From Lichenostomus cassidix (Eukaryota > Chordata > Aves > Passeriformes > Meliphagidae), in NCBI GenBank assembly GCA_008360975.2, contig CM039182.1, positions 93,812,443-93,876,442 of the forward strand: 64,000 nucleotides of DNA, given 5' to 3'. The position numbers and the translations under genes are program-made. The notes beneath the pieces were generated by a model. That model did not search any database and was not told where the DNA came from. It saw nothing but the letters and a program-made list of their open reading frames with translations. Shown here one piece after another: positions 1 to 13,145 of this stretch. How positions within the stretch are numbered: position 1 is the stretch's first letter; each line of letters opens with the position of its first letter.

Positions 1-3000
1 TATTTAATATTTTTCTATTTCTGAATGAAAAGTCACTTTTGATGCAGCTTCTTCCTGACGGTACAAAAATCACACTGCAGACTGAATTAGCAGGCTTATG
101 CACAGCTTCTACAGGAAGAGCTATCTTGAGAATGAAATTCTCCTCATCAAAAGAATCTACTCTTGCCTGTCTTTAAAGGAAATCAAAACAAATCTAAAGA
201 TAGTTGATTTGTGGACTAGAAAACACACAGGGCCTGCAGTAGCAGTGCCACATACATAACTCAGTCAATTCTGCAGCTACAGTGCCCGTGGTCTTTTGCA
301 AAGTTGAGAGGTACCAAGAAAGGAATGAGATGAATAAATTGGTCACTATCTGATGACTGAACTGCTCAGAAGTCATACACAATCAGAAGACATACACAAT
401 TTTTATTGACAATTTCCCCACAATTTGAAATGCTGCTGGTGATAGATGGTGGCTGGAGCGAAGACTCTGCAGTCTGCTTGATCTGTGAGAGTAGTGAGAA
501 TGTTGCCCTAGGTCTTTACTTGACATAGAAAAGCAAGTGCTTGTTGATTTGTTTATTCCTGAGACTTAAACTCAGCTGTAAAACACATCTTTTTTGCCTT
601 ACATCCAGGCATTCCACAAGACTGTTTGACTTCAGGTAGAAAGCAAAATTCTTCAGAATATCTTTTTGCCAAAGCAGCTGCATAAAAATAGTAAATCTAT
701 GACAGCAGGACCTAATCTGTAATCATCAGTAGTACCATCCACATGCATGAACCTTTAACAACAAGCTGGTCAAATCAGAACTGACTGGCTCCAGCCAAAG
801 AAACAAAAAGGCTATCGTTTGGATCAGATGGATTTCAGTCCACAAAAAATGCATCTGACACTTGTATACCCATAAACACATTTAAAGCACGAGGATGGTT
901 CTGGCTCTCCTTGTTCAAGGGCTCTTGGGCCTGGCCACTGTTACCTCAGGGACTAAGAACCACCTAACACTGTGTCATCAGACACTTAGCAAGCATGTCT
1001 GGTTAATGTTTGATTTTTCATTGTTAGAAGACATCTTTATTAGTAGTTGAGCAAAAGTAAAAGCTCAGAGCTTTCATTTTCAACTGACATCTCAGTCTCT
1101 CCAGATATTCCCATCACAGCCATGCCTAACTCTCCCCAAAAATGGATTGTTGCAACAACTCCCTCCTACCACTGAAGGTGGAGGCTGACTGAAGAAAGCA
1201 ACTGAGTCTCTCAGAGTGAATCATGATATGCAGACCAGAGAGACTGTTATGCCCTATCCAAGTATTACAGATCTACAAGACTCTCATATTATGGCACTGA
1301 ACATTGAGTATGCAGACGATATCAAGAGCAGCACAGAAGTCTATCCAAATAAGAATTCCAGGTGTAATTCCAGGCGGTGCTACTCCACTTAACCCATAGG
1401 CAAATGGTAACACCTCTCATCACTTCAGCCACATACTTTGTAGGGGAATCACTAAAGCTGTCAAGCACAAAGTCTGGTGTTTCTTAGGTTTCCCTCTGAT
1501 GTCCAGCAGGGGTCATTTCAGAAGTCCAAAGCCAGGACTGAAGGGATTAAGAGTACTCACCTGAGATACAACTGTTATTGAAGCAATAAAGACAACAAAA
1601 AAAACCCCACTGAATTTAGATGGATGTTTTACACACACACAGACACACACCATCAGCCCACTTTCTTGCAGTCCAGTATGGATGTTGCATGCACTTGGTA
1701 TGAAGACTGTCATCAGTCTGGAAAAACCACAGGAATAGAGATCAGACAAATCAGTACAGTCATAAAGATGGTATCTGTGACACAGCAGAAGATGTTCTCT
1801 GGCAAAGATTACTCCAATTCCAGCCAGCATCTGAGATTAACTCTGACCATTTCTGGCCACAAATCAAACATGAGCAATATAGGACCTACATAGGTGCCCA
1901 ATGGAATTGAGAAAAAAAAATTCTTTGATCTCAAGGGCTTGGATAAACCCACATATACATGCTGGGTGTATGAACAAAGAAGTGAAGGAGAAATCAGTGT
2001 AGTCTCATATAAATGCTATCTAAAGAAGAAAGAAGAATTGATAAACTACTCAAAAAGATGCAATAAAAGGAATGTGTATTGCTAACAGGAAAAATTACAG
2101 AACTTCAGTTTTTATATACAAAGTGACAGCCTGGTCCTATAAAGAGATATAAACCATGTCTAAAAAATGTATTATTTTTTCAGTCTATTCCTCAAAGGAT
2201 GTTTCAATTAAGGGGTTTTTCCTTCCTAATCCATGCTTTCATTGCAACCACAACCCCATACAGCCTCATCTCAAGTGCCAGCATGAAATAATAAGATTCA
2301 CAGGCCCATTTTCAGGTAGGAAAGGAGCCTGACAGCACAGGTGACATAGGTACCAACACATGCTGTGGTACTCCATTTTATTCAGTATTGCATCACATTT
2401 TGATTTTCATGAATGGGTTCCTGTTAGAAGAGCACTAGAATTTACCATGCTCACAACTGAGACGTGTACACCAAAATCCTTGCATATCTAAATGACCACC
2501 TGAATTCTCCATATTTCCTGGAGGTCACTAGCAGCTATGGAACAGAGCATGTAACCACCAACATGCAATTCTCTGCTTACCTTTGTAATGGGTTGCAAGT
2601 AAAATGGATCTCACACTGGAGCCAACACAGCTCCTTACTGGTTAACCCCTGACACCCACAGGGCTTGCTGCAGGGATGAGCTGCAACAGGACAGTTTGCA
2701 GCTGAGAAAGGCCTCAAATTTTAGGTAGTTTAAAAACATTCTGCAAAGATTGAATATATTCAAAATGCTTTTGTATTTCATATGAACAGAAAAAAAAAAA
2801 ACAAAAAACACCAAATCAAAGGGCTGTTCTGTTTCTGTACAATTTCTCAGATTAGCAGAACTCTTCTCAAAAAAAAAATATTACATGAAATGTCTGTACC
2901 TGAACAGACATAGAGACAGAAATAGTCTGATCAGTGTGCAACTTTTATAATACTGAATGGTAGGCAATGTTATGTGCAAACCATAGCTGAATGGATGGAT

Positions 3001-3573
3001 GGAACTGATTTTATAAAGGAGTAACAAACAAAATAGTCCAAAATATTAACCGATAAACACATGCTGGGGTGGAAACAACCTATTATAAAATTACTGTAAA
3101 GATCCTCAAACTGTTCAAGGGAGAAAAAAGTCCAATTTTCCACATAACCTGAGAGCACAGAGTTTTCTGATTATAAGATCCGAGGAACCTGTAAACCCAA
3201 GGCTCTAATTTTCTTATGGCGACTGCGTAATATTTTGCAAAGTAAAATTGACTGAGATGGAAGCTATTTTGCATGGTACAGTGGCGATGGCTAACAAATG
3301 AGAGTTTTGTGGGCTGAATGTTAGTCCCCTGCCTCATCTGCCACCCCTAATGACAGCAGCCACCTGCTGTTTTATTGTCACAGCTGGAGCCGGTTCACAC
3401 TCCTTGGTGCTGAGCTCTGCCCATGAGCGCCAAGCTCTCTCCTCGCCTCATTACTTTGATGAACTTTTTATGGTCAGCACCCATGAAGACCTCATCTAGG
3501 ACTATACAACCTAGATCGGCTTCAGGGAGTGCTTCCAGCTAGCATGAGGTGATAATACACAGTGACACCACGG
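1..3573. other. AT-rich non-coding DNA, no gene recognised
   Basis: Unique-looking AT-rich sequence with stop codons in all frames. Open frames do not exceed about 105 codons (the longest, on the minus strand at 1513-1830, runs over an AC microsatellite). I see no CR1 tail, no splice-bounded exon with an open frame, and no RNA gene. The only structure is short: the AC repeat at 1631-1650 and A-runs near 2791 and 2870. Confidence 0.7.
1631..1650. repeat. (AC)n microsatellite, short and interrupted
   Basis: About ten AC dinucleotides with one AG interruption. It is short enough to be only weakly polymorphic. It lies inside two spurious open frames, one on each strand. Confidence 0.85.
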
Positions 3574-3643
3574 CTGCTACTGCCTGTCACTTAGGCAAGT
3601 CACTATACTTCTGGCTCTACAGGGCCCTCAACAGGTAAAACGC
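3574..3643 (+). mobile_element. MIR-like SINE relic
   Basis: The segment reads like a decayed MIR: a TGCCTGTCACTTAGGCAAGTCAC block, matching the family's GTGACCTTGGGCAAGTCAC core in register, is followed about 40 bp later by a GGTAAAACG block where the family has TGTAAAATGGG. Spacing and order fit. Divergence is high, so this is a by-eye call; the element is an ancient tRNA-derived SINE with no activity. Confidence 0.45.
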
Positions 3644-3649
3644 CATGAA

Positions 3650-6110
3650 ATTCTCCTTTACAAGAAAGTTCACTCTCTTTTTTTCACACCGCAGTATAGA
3701 GAGATCATATCCTGCTACCAACATTTAGCTTTTCAAAGGCAGATATTAGAATAAAAAAATGTATCATCCTGTTTGCTGCATATAACTGCAGACAAGAAAT
3801 CTCTGCATTCCTTGGATATAACGCTGTTGCCTTCCTAAAACAAAGAAAGCAAGCATGAAAACCATATTAAGGCTTGATTACCACCACCAAATAAGGAAAA
3901 AAATTAATTGCATGTATATTGAAAGAGAAGGGCGGTTTTAACTTAAAAGAGCAAAAAGCACAGAAACAGAAGTCAAGCCAGGCAAATAAAAATTATTACG
4001 CAAATGAATCCACAGTGGATAATGATATATGTTACTTCCCTCTCACCTAAAAAAACCCCCACACTTAAACATCTATTAGATATGGTACTTTCTGAAATCA
4101 AGATAAACACAAAGCAAACCCTTTTACATCTTTTTTTTCTTAATTAGAACAGTCTGTTACTATTTTCTGTGAATTTAAAAGCAAATAGAATCATCCTTTC
4201 CTTTTCAATTTTTTTTTGTACTAACAGACATTCCAAATCTCCTGAGCCTGTATACAATTTTAAACTTCATCAGAAATTCTTTTATTGACGCATTTAGAGC
4301 AAACTGTTTTATGCTTGATCACTGAAATTTAACCCCAGGTTTACTTTCAGCAGTAGAATAATTATTTTGGTGTCAACAGAGCTTTACATTTGCCCATATT
4401 TACATATATCATTAAGATTAATATATGTGCTATTAATAATAATTTCATGAACATTCTGAAATCATCAAATAACATTTTGACTTTTGAATGGCTGTAGGCT
4501 ATTATAAGCCTAAAAACCAGAACATTTTCAGTATTCATTGTGTAGCAATCCAGCTGATCAGTTTTGACAAATTCATGCAATGTTATAAGCCATTAAACTT
4601 CATTTAGTTTCACTTAAAAATTCCACCCAAAAATAAAAAGCAACTGTCTTTTTTGTATAGACAGTATAATTTGCAGCAGTTACCAGTTCCCCAGATCCTC
4701 CAAAAAGAAACTGCTAGAGTTTTATTTCTTTTATTGAAATATTTTAAAATTTATCGAGTAGTTTTTGAAATAATATTTTTGAGACCACTGACCTAGCAAG
4801 AGTTGAACCTCTCTAATATGTTACAGTGTGATTTAGCTCCACTTGACAAGGGACAGTGCTGCAGAGACACTGTGCTTCACATAAGATCCCTAAAACAGAT
4901 GGAAACTTGAAAATGTGCTGCTGAGCACAGGTTATGTCTGCTGCATTTCTGAGAATTTACTTACACACACCCTTCTTTATTAATGCTTTTTAAGTTTGAC
5001 CTAAACTACAGTTGAAGAGACAGAACAAAATAATGACGCAACAAAAGTTTCTATTCTGCTAAAAGCTGAGCACCACTCAGACTTTCCTGGAAAATCCTTC
5101 GAGAGACCTCAAGAACAGACAGAACCTTGTCGTAACGAGGGCCTAAAATGTATGAGCAATCTCAAACATAAACAATACAAATTTCTCTCCCACTACAATT
5201 TCTGAAAGGGTTTGTCTTCTGCACAAGTTCAAGAGAACTTCTTGTAAAGCTCAATGAAAGATAGATCACATCCTTTGGAGAATCCAACAACAGTAAATTA
5301 CTTTTAGAAGAAAAAGGAATTCCATTCTATTGACTAGATCACGTATTTGTCAAATGCATAATTTGTAGGACTCATTCCATACCCTTAAAAATAAAACACC
5401 AGAAATGCAGCTTGACCAGTGCAGGGTAAGACATTTTGGACAAACTGCCTCAGTGGAACAGTTAATGGTTTCAATTGAATGATCTCATAAATGGTGCCAG
5501 TAATTAAATAACAATAGCTGAGAGATTTATTATTTTCTTTTTTTTTAAACAGAAGTGTGTCAGCAGCAGTACGCCTATTGCATGTTTTGTGATATGGCAC
5601 ACTTAAATAATTTTAAAAGTTTCAAGCTTCTTTTTTATAAATCTCTAATCCACAAAGAAAATGCTCCAAAACCACAATTAGCTAGGTATTTATTCTCCTA
5701 TTATAAAGGAATTTGTTAAAGGATGCACAGCTATCCAGATTAGCTATATTTGCTCTCTGTCTTACAAGAAGGTAGCCTGCATACACATATAAATATTTGG
5801 AAATACTTTTCCTTGGTAACACTGGTTTGCCTTGGCATTATGACTGTGCTTTAGACTTGTATTCTAAAATATAACTTCAATTTACCCAGCACTTACAGTT
5901 CAGTGGTCTGTAATTCTTAATATCCCTCTATTTTCCACCAATTTTAATTTTAGTCACTGTTACTTGAAGTTCATTTTCTGTGCCCTTTCAATTGTGATTT
6001 TTTCACAATGTGACAACAAACATAAGTGTCATTTCTGATGGTGACTTTCACTGGAATACAAAACCCCAAACTTTTTAAAAGAGAAGTTATAAAAAAATTA
6101 TCAGACAGTA
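3650..6110. other. AT-rich non-coding DNA, nothing recognised
   Basis: Unique AT-rich sequence with many short A and T runs. Open frames stay at or below about 72 codons. No transposon signature, RNA gene or CpG enrichment is visible. Confidence 0.65.
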
Positions 6111-6119
6111 ACAAGTTGT

Positions 6120-6310
6120 GGTCAGTATAAAGATGAGCTGCATGTGAACAGACAGTCTGGAGGTGATGGGATTTGTATCCAATTACTAATCCCCTGGGCT
6201 ATTCAGCCCCCTGAACAATAAATATCTATAAGCTGATCCCTTAACCCATCACCAGCTGGTCATGCTACTGCATTCCAACATTAATGACAAAAAGGGAAAC
6301 ATCTTGCACT
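6120..6310. promoter_or_regulatory. Candidate conserved non-coding element with homeodomain-type sites
   Basis: A compact non-repetitive block. It contains CCAATTACTAATCCCC, which joins an ATTA core to a TAATCC bicoid-class site (OTX/PITX type), followed at once by a short inverted repeat GGGCT-ATTC-AGCCC around 6196-6210. No open frame crosses it. Calling it regulatory rests on motif content only; conservation has not been tested. Confidence 0.25.
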
Positions 6311-7848
6311 TTCTGTTTAAATCTCCACGATACAGGATACTCATGTTGGAGAGTCCCCAGACTTCTTTTCTCATCTAACAGATCCCACAAAAATAGGAAT
6401 AGGCATATAAAATTATTTGGCTAACATAAATATTCTGTCTTCTGTACTTACTCCAAGCACACAAAGATTTTGATGCACATATTTTTCCTTGCACTGAATA
6501 GAAATAAATGTCAATCCTAAAAAATGGCTAAACTTCTATGCCTGCTGCTAAAGAACAAGATATCCATACGAAGGATATCAGAGACATTGTTGAGAAATCA
6601 CTCACCCTTTAAAAAATATTACCTCTGTAATGCTGCCAGTGCCAGTGTCAGGCTGGGCAATTAGCCAATTAAGTATGGATAAGAACTGCCAAGAAACTAT
6701 TTTATTTCAGCCTCGGAATATTAGTGTATCTGTGAGCTGGTGTATTTGTGTTCATGCATCAGTGGAACCTGGTTGTTCATGCCAGGTTTTCTTATCACAC
6801 TTTTCTGCCTGTTTGAACCTGCACATTCCTGCAGTACAAAATGGACATGTGTCTGCTGATAATGTCAACATACTCAGGTTCACAAGGAGAGATTTTGTAT
6901 AACTAGATCTAAAGTAGTCTTTGTGTTTATTAACTGACCCTGTCTGCTTACACAAGGCTAGAAGAGTTGAAGAATCCAATACTGCAAGCACCTCTAGAAG
7001 ACGTTAAAAGACAACAGATGTGGAAGAAATTAGCATCGATTACAATATCCCTGGCCAAACACTCTCCTAGAAATCCCATTTTTTACATGTCATCTGAAGG
7101 AAATTCGCACTTCTCAGAGCAGACTGGGTTCACTGGGGTGCTGAGAGTATCCTGTTATCTCCTTAATTTAAATCTCATTATGCTTTAGACTCCTGTACAT
7201 CCATCTACAAAATTCCACTTGGAAGTATGAGTACAAAATACATCTCAAGAAATCTGACTAGGACTACAGCATTGAAAGCCTGAAGACATAACCAGATTTC
7301 TATATTCTTCTATTTTTCTGCATTTTTTTTTTCAGGAGGGAAAGTGAGAAAGATGGCGTGCAGACCTACCAACTGCAAGCCTTGATCTTAATTCAATCAC
7401 AAAAGTACAATCATTCCAAACATGGATCCTTCAAGAGTTGTATTAGTCATTCAGCATTGAAACCAATGCAAAAAATGATCACACAATTTACAAATCAAAA
7501 CTTAGCAGTGCCAAATACAAACGGAAGTATGTAAAACCTCTTCTATTATATTTCAGAACACTGATATTACCTGGCATTGAAGTCACCTTCTTGAATACCT
7601 ATTAGAGAATTTCACAAATCTTAATAGTACTGACAACTCGTTCAGAATTTACCATCGCTTATACTAAAAACACATCCTACTTTTCAAGTCATGTTTAAAC
7701 AGACTTGATGAAAATTAGTATATGTCGTAAAACTGTGAGTACGTTTACTTACTTATTTTAAGGCCAGTCAAAGTAATTATCCAATATTGCTGCCTCTAAT
7801 CAGGGATTACAGAGGAAGGTTGGGTACAAGTTAGTAAAAATGTCACTG
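6311..7848. other. AT-rich non-coding DNA, nothing recognised
   Basis: Short overlapping open frames on both strands around 6630-7190 (73-90 codons) have no recognisable domain, no flanking splice pattern and no codon-like periodicity visible by eye. A T-run lies near 7325. I see no repeat element. Confidence 0.6.
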
Positions 7849-7935
7849 ATCACAGAATCACAGAATATGCCGAGTTGGAAAGGATCCTAAAAGCCTTCAA
7901 ACTCACAGTCTCTTTTATCACAGCATGACATAAAT
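7849..7935 (-). mobile_element. CR1 LINE, 3'-terminal fragment
   Basis: The plus strand begins ATCACAGAATCACAGAAT and continues into a GAGTTGGAAAGGATCC block. This is the reverse complement of the tandem-octamer 3' end and adjoining 3' region of CR1 non-LTR retrotransposons, so the element lies on the minus strand. Similarity fades after about 7912. Only a few dozen bases remain, which fits the usual severe 5' truncation. No coding capacity. Confidence 0.8.
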
Positions 7936-9773
7936 GAAGTTATGTGAGTGACAACTCTCCTTACGCAAGGATTCACAGCCAAGCCTACTACTTTCCTAAT
8001 AAATCCCACCAGTCTGGAAAAGAAGAACACCATTCTAGGTGCAGCACAAGTTAACCCCTGGTTTGGTCAGAGCATGCAACAATTCCTGTACCTAAGGGTG
8101 AAGCTGGTACACCAGTGCACCATGACACACTGAAGATTCAGCTAACTGAATTTTCCATGTCCCCAGTAGCTGTGCTGTGAAGAAACCTGCCTACAGGAGG
8201 GCTAACCTTACTGCTCAAGAACTTCACCTGAGAAGGGCTGGTTTTTACTAAAAGCTATCAGCTTTTCCATGGATACCGCCAGCCAGAGATGTTTAGAAAC
8301 AGGACACATCAGCACCTCACTCTTCTCTCTTCTGGGACATATGAGCAGAGAAGGGATCAGCACAACCTACACATCTTTGCCCTTGCTTTTCATACACCAC
8401 ATGACAAAGGCATAGAAGGGTTAGCAGGCAGTCATTGACAGAAGTGAACAAGCAAATTCTTTAGAGTGTTTTTCAGGTTAAAATGTAATTCCTTTTTTCG
8501 GCATTCTTCTTATGTTTTGCTGTGTACATCTGTAGTTCTTACATTTTCAGTTGCCAAAGGATTATGCTTTTTCTTATCACTTTGGTAAGCACAAACACAG
8601 CATTGCTTCTTATTTTTTTGTAGATGCATCACTAAAAATTGTATCATAAAGCATTCAGAAATTATGTTTTTCTCTCCAGCAACAAGACAAATTCAACTGA
8701 TAATATTAATTTTTAAATTATTTTAAAATATAAAATTTTTTATTTTTGTTTCCAGTGTATCTCTAAATCATTGCAAGCCTACTTCCTCCCAAGAAGAGAG
8801 CAAACAAGTGTAGGTTTCACTACAGTACATATGATCTAGATAACAAGGTCTAATCATAACATATTTATCACCATCTAGCATTTGGCTTGTATATGATGTC
8901 CACAGGCACTTGTAGTGATAGCTGTCAAACTGCATTCTTTTTCTGGCATAAAAGAGCATAACAACAAGGACAAGCAATGGAGTGCAGTACGAAGTAACAA
9001 CACAGCCTGGAATTTAGCCCATAGTAAAGAAACAGTCAAATTCATTATCAACCTCAGTGATGGAGGTTCATGCATACAGTGGCAGAATATTTTCAGAAGT
9101 CACCAAGCTTCTTTCTGCTAAAGATGCTAAAAAATGTTTTAGTAATACTGTACCATTTTCCCCTTCTTTTTTTTTCATCGTATCAGGTATCAGGAACTCT
9201 TAGTTAACCTAAGCATGCTCCTGCAGAAGAAGGGTCTAATAGGGTATGAACCCCCTCTGCTCAGATTTCAACTGCTTGCTCCAACAGTACATGGTCCACC
9301 AGCACATAAGTCAAACTACTCCTGTTTATATTGGAGGTTCATCTCTCCTTGACAGGCAAATGACAGAGCTCATGCATCATTCAGAAATGTCTTGCGTTAT
9401 TGACAGTGCAGAGAAAGGCTCCGATCCTTTACAACATTTTTGAAGAACAGAGGCCACAACTGGAAAACACACACATTAAGATTCACCTGTCTTCCTCAGA
9501 TCACACTTTCTCCAATTTCTTTATAACAGATTACTAAATTTATTTATAAGTCAAGTTCCTGACAGATGGCTGTTTCCCCATCCTTGATCATTCTGCGGCG
9601 AATGCTTAACAGGCAAAAAATATATAGTCCTTTTCTGCAGCAACAAAGTCCCAAACCAACTTTGCCAGCACCTTATACAGCTAACAGTTTCACCATGGTC
9701 CAAAAGCCAAAGTCACTAAATCCATTAGTTCCCAGCGAAACAATGCATGTTTGTTCCCGAGAACCTCTTCATT
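7936..9773. other. AT-rich non-coding DNA downstream of the CR1 tail
   Basis: Nothing identifiable. The segment at 7936-8150 has slightly higher GC and could be a decayed extension of the CR1, but I cannot match it. AT-only stretches occur near 8695-8745. Open frames stay below 70 codons. Confidence 0.55.
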
Positions 9774-9806
9774 AAAAAAAAAAAAAAAAAAAAAACCGAA
9801 AAAAAA
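9774..9806 (+). repeat. A-rich run (A22, CCG, A8)
   Basis: Twenty-two uninterrupted A residues, then CCG, then eight more. It could be a simple expansion or the tail of a plus-strand retroposed sequence. No flanking target-site duplication is evident and the upstream 500 bp is not recognisable as a gene copy or LINE, so I call it a simple repeat. Confidence 0.85.
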
Positions 9807-11490
9807 TAGCAACAGATAATCAGGTGATCTGGTACCCAAAGTCAGTTTTAATCATCCGTAGTTGCTCACCAGGAAACTGAAAAATATAAAACACTAATCC
9901 CAAAAATCAGAGGACGGCATGCCAGGCAGAATACATCACAATTCTGAGCTGTATAAACAGAGACAAGTTAAAGGGCATCTAATCTTTAAATTCTCTAAAT
10001 TAGTTACACTAAATCCTATACTAGACTGTTACAGTAAATCCTTAAAATAAATATTATTTAGCAAAGGCCATGACAACTTGTGCCGTATCTGTAAACCCCT
10101 GGCCACCTGGAACAGGATCAAACTCATTTAGTATTCTTGAAAGCCTGTTCAAAAAAGTAAACTTTGCATTGTGCATACATGAGGAATATGTTCACCTGAA
10201 GGGCTATTCATAAACAAATATGTAGGCACCTATGGCAGTGGCCACCCCCAAATTCATTTGTCATCTTTACAGTTAACAAATACTTCTGATTACTCAATAC
10301 ATATGTACATATGGATGCAAAATTATATATTGATTAGTTTAGCTTTTAGCATAACATATGAATCTATTGGATTTCTCCAGAGTAACAGATAACATTTTTT
10401 AAAAATTATACCAATAGACCATTAGCATTACAAGTGAATTTATTTTCCCCAACAGTGCTAAAGATATGCAAAATTTTCATTTTTCAGAGTTGCATAGTAA
10501 ATGATTAACACCAGCTCTGCTCATTATCTTGCTTAACAAAACTTCTCTAAAAACAAATAAATCAAAAATGCCTCTAACATTCCTGAATAAATAAATTACA
10601 GACCTGTTCAGTGGCAGCAATGATATTTTAAAAAGCTTGTGCAAGCTCATTGTGCAATTTTATTACAAAACTGCAATTTATAATACAACTGTCCACTTTT
10701 TTTATTTTCTACCCTGTTTTATTCAAAGAAGTACCTTTTGTGATGAAAGAAATTTTTTTAAAAGCTACATATCTAGAAACATCAGCCCCATATTCCAGTG
10801 TGTTACAACATACAAACAATGATATGAGGAGAAAGCTTACTGCCTGTTTTACAATGGGATTTGTAAGAACTGCAGGTAAGAGTGAAAGAATTACTATCTA
10901 ACACAAGATTCCAATCCCTCTGAATGCATACTTGATAATTTTGTTTTTGTTTTTCTTTTTAGAAAAACATTCCTTGTCTCAGACTTTATAATTTTTTTTT
11001 TTCATTACAAGTGGACACTGAATTCAGTCTGGAAGTAAAACGCTGCAGATCTCATTCTTGCTGGAAAAAATACTGAAACAAGGAATGTCCAGTTTTAAAG
11101 ATTTAGTGAATTGCCTTCCTACCTGAGTCCCCATGTTCAAAGGAAAAACTTACTGTAAAATACCTATATTTATGGGGTAAATTTTTTTCTTGTCCTTGCC
11201 AACAAAACTGTAGTTTGGGGTCAAAATGGCCATTGCTGAGAGAAATGCACACATCACAGACAGAATTTCCTCCTCAAAAGAAAGTCTTGAAAATAATGTC
11301 CGTTCCCTCTGTAGAACAAAGAGCAAAATGAAACACAATCCGCAATGCAACCATAATAAAATGAAACTGTTATCTGTTGCTAGTTCCCTACCAGCCCACA
11401 GATTTTTCTTGGTGTTAAAAAACAGCATGTAAATTAAGGTGACTGAAACATGCTTTCAGCGAGCAGAGTAATATGGTAGCTATTCATCAC
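9807..11490. other. AT-rich non-coding DNA, nothing firmly recognised
   Basis: Contains a T-run near 10990. A weak acceptor-like site near 10728 and a good CAG|GTAAGA donor-like site at 10875/10876 bracket 147 nt that is open in one frame (see findings), but no known protein is recognised. The rest is AT-rich unique sequence. Confidence 0.5.
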
Positions 11491-11499
11491 CTGAAGTCA

Positions 11500-11725
11500 T
11501 AAAACACTAGGTCTTGTCCTTAGCATATTCTAATGAAGCCTATCATGCAAATGAGAGTGACCTTTTCCGTGCATTCTGCAAGTTCACATTTATGTGAGGA
11601 GTATATATAGTTTGCCAATACAAACTAGCCAAAGACTGCGTAATTACTGTAATCAATTAGTAGTTAGTGTCGCTCTGCTCATTTGTGGCTAATGTCAGCT
11701 AAACCATTTTTGAGAAAACCACCCT
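11500..11725. promoter_or_regulatory. Candidate conserved non-coding enhancer (octamer plus homeodomain cluster)
   Basis: Dense transcription-factor-like motifs in non-repetitive sequence: a perfect POU octamer ATGCAAAT at 11545-11552, a TAATGAA core just upstream, and at 11641-11660 TAATTACTGTAATCAATTAG, which contains three TAAT/ATTA-class homeodomain cores within 20 bp. A TGACAGCC block lies near 11725. No long open frame crosses it. The texture is typical of deeply conserved developmental enhancers, but conservation is inferred, not shown. Confidence 0.35.
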
Positions 11726-13090
11726 GACAGCCTCTTTGTGTTGTTTTTGTTGCTGCTGTTATTCTGGAACAAGAAAACAAGATACAAGTCAAACTTCTCA
11801 AGATGGAAGCACTGTAGCATTTTTCTAAAATGCATTCTCTTAAGGTGAGAAATAAAAATAATTCCCACTCCTGTGATGAGTACTGATTCCCCAGTAAAGT
11901 TACATATCCTTAAAATGACATTGAAGTTTTCTGCCTGTAAAATGAAACATTAATATTTAAATATTTAAATGAAGGACACTCTCCCATGAGGCAGTTCAGA
12001 CCAAGTAAGGAAGACTTGGTAGAACTTAGGCACTCTTTTCAATGGATGAGTAAACAGGCCATACCCTCTGCTCAGCAACAGTCTATTTTGTAGACAGTTA
12101 TGGATAGGAAACATTACTGGAGCTGGTAATTAAAGTAAAAACTAATACTGTCTCAGAAATGGGGAATTTTGCACAGGAAAATCATTTATCATGCCTACAG
12201 TTCTCCACAACCAAAATGAATTATCTTCTTACTTAGCACATGTCTATTTTATTCTACAATAGCTTCCAAACTGCAACAAGGCCCAATTGCTGGTTTTCAT
12301 ATCAAAATCGACCAGACATAAAGGAAAGTTACGCCACTATTTCAAATTAACTGCCCATATAGCATCTGATAAAAAACCAGAACTTTAAGACAAAGAAGAA
12401 TGCACAGATCACAGGTTTGTGTTCTCATACTCACACCCTTTATAGAAGTCACATCCAAGCAGTTTCTGATTTACAACTATGTTGAGCTTTTTTTTTTGGT
12501 TGTTGTTTTTGCTAAGAAATTATACAGTTTATGCAACCTTGTAGAAATACACAAACACAGGCACTTCATATATAGTATATATGTATACTGTGCAGCAAAA
12601 CAGTATCTATCTTGCTATTTTTTGAGGTTTGATGAATATTAGTCAATTGTTAGGGGTTTTTTTCAGTTATCAGAGAACTGCAAATGGGTATATACAGGGA
12701 TAAGGAAACATTGCATTTTCTGATGGAGTAGTGAAGATGAGTTTTGGGGCTTTTGTATGCCCATTTCACACTGCCAATGTTCTGAGCATTTCTATTTTAC
12801 AAAATATTCTGCAGTAAAGCAGGCAAGTAATGCAAGGCATGTAACATTTGGCCAAGTAAAGCATCAGATAAAGAGAACCATTTATTTTTTAAAAAATTAC
12901 TATCAAAATCTAAATTTATTAACATATAAGACTCAAGAAAAATGTCAAAGGACCACACGTGTATATAAAGGCACAGCAATAAAACACCAACTCTTTTCCT
13001 CACTTGCCACCTGTTTGTGGGTAAATCATTCTGGACCAAATTCTGAGAACAGTGAAAAGAGCAGTTTCACAGGAGGCAAGACTATAGTGG
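11726..13090. other. AT-rich non-coding DNA
   Basis: Includes a small AT palindrome, ATTTAAATATTTAAAT, near 11953, and a 141-codon plus-strand open frame (12757-13182). I reject that frame because its 3' end runs through a MIR-like relic and it shows no domain. The remainder is unremarkable. Confidence 0.55.
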
Positions 13091-13094
13091 ACTC

Positions 13095-13145
13095 TTCTGG
13101 TTTTTTCAACCATAAAATGAGAATATTACTTATCTGCATCATCAG
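13095..13145 (+). mobile_element. MIR-like SINE relic, 3' part
   Basis: TTTTTTCAACCATAAAATGAG followed by AATATTACTTATC matches the MIR stretch that reads TTTCCTCATCTGTAAAATG followed by GGGATAATA-type sequence. The upstream core is too decayed to follow. Ancient and inactive. Confidence 0.4.
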
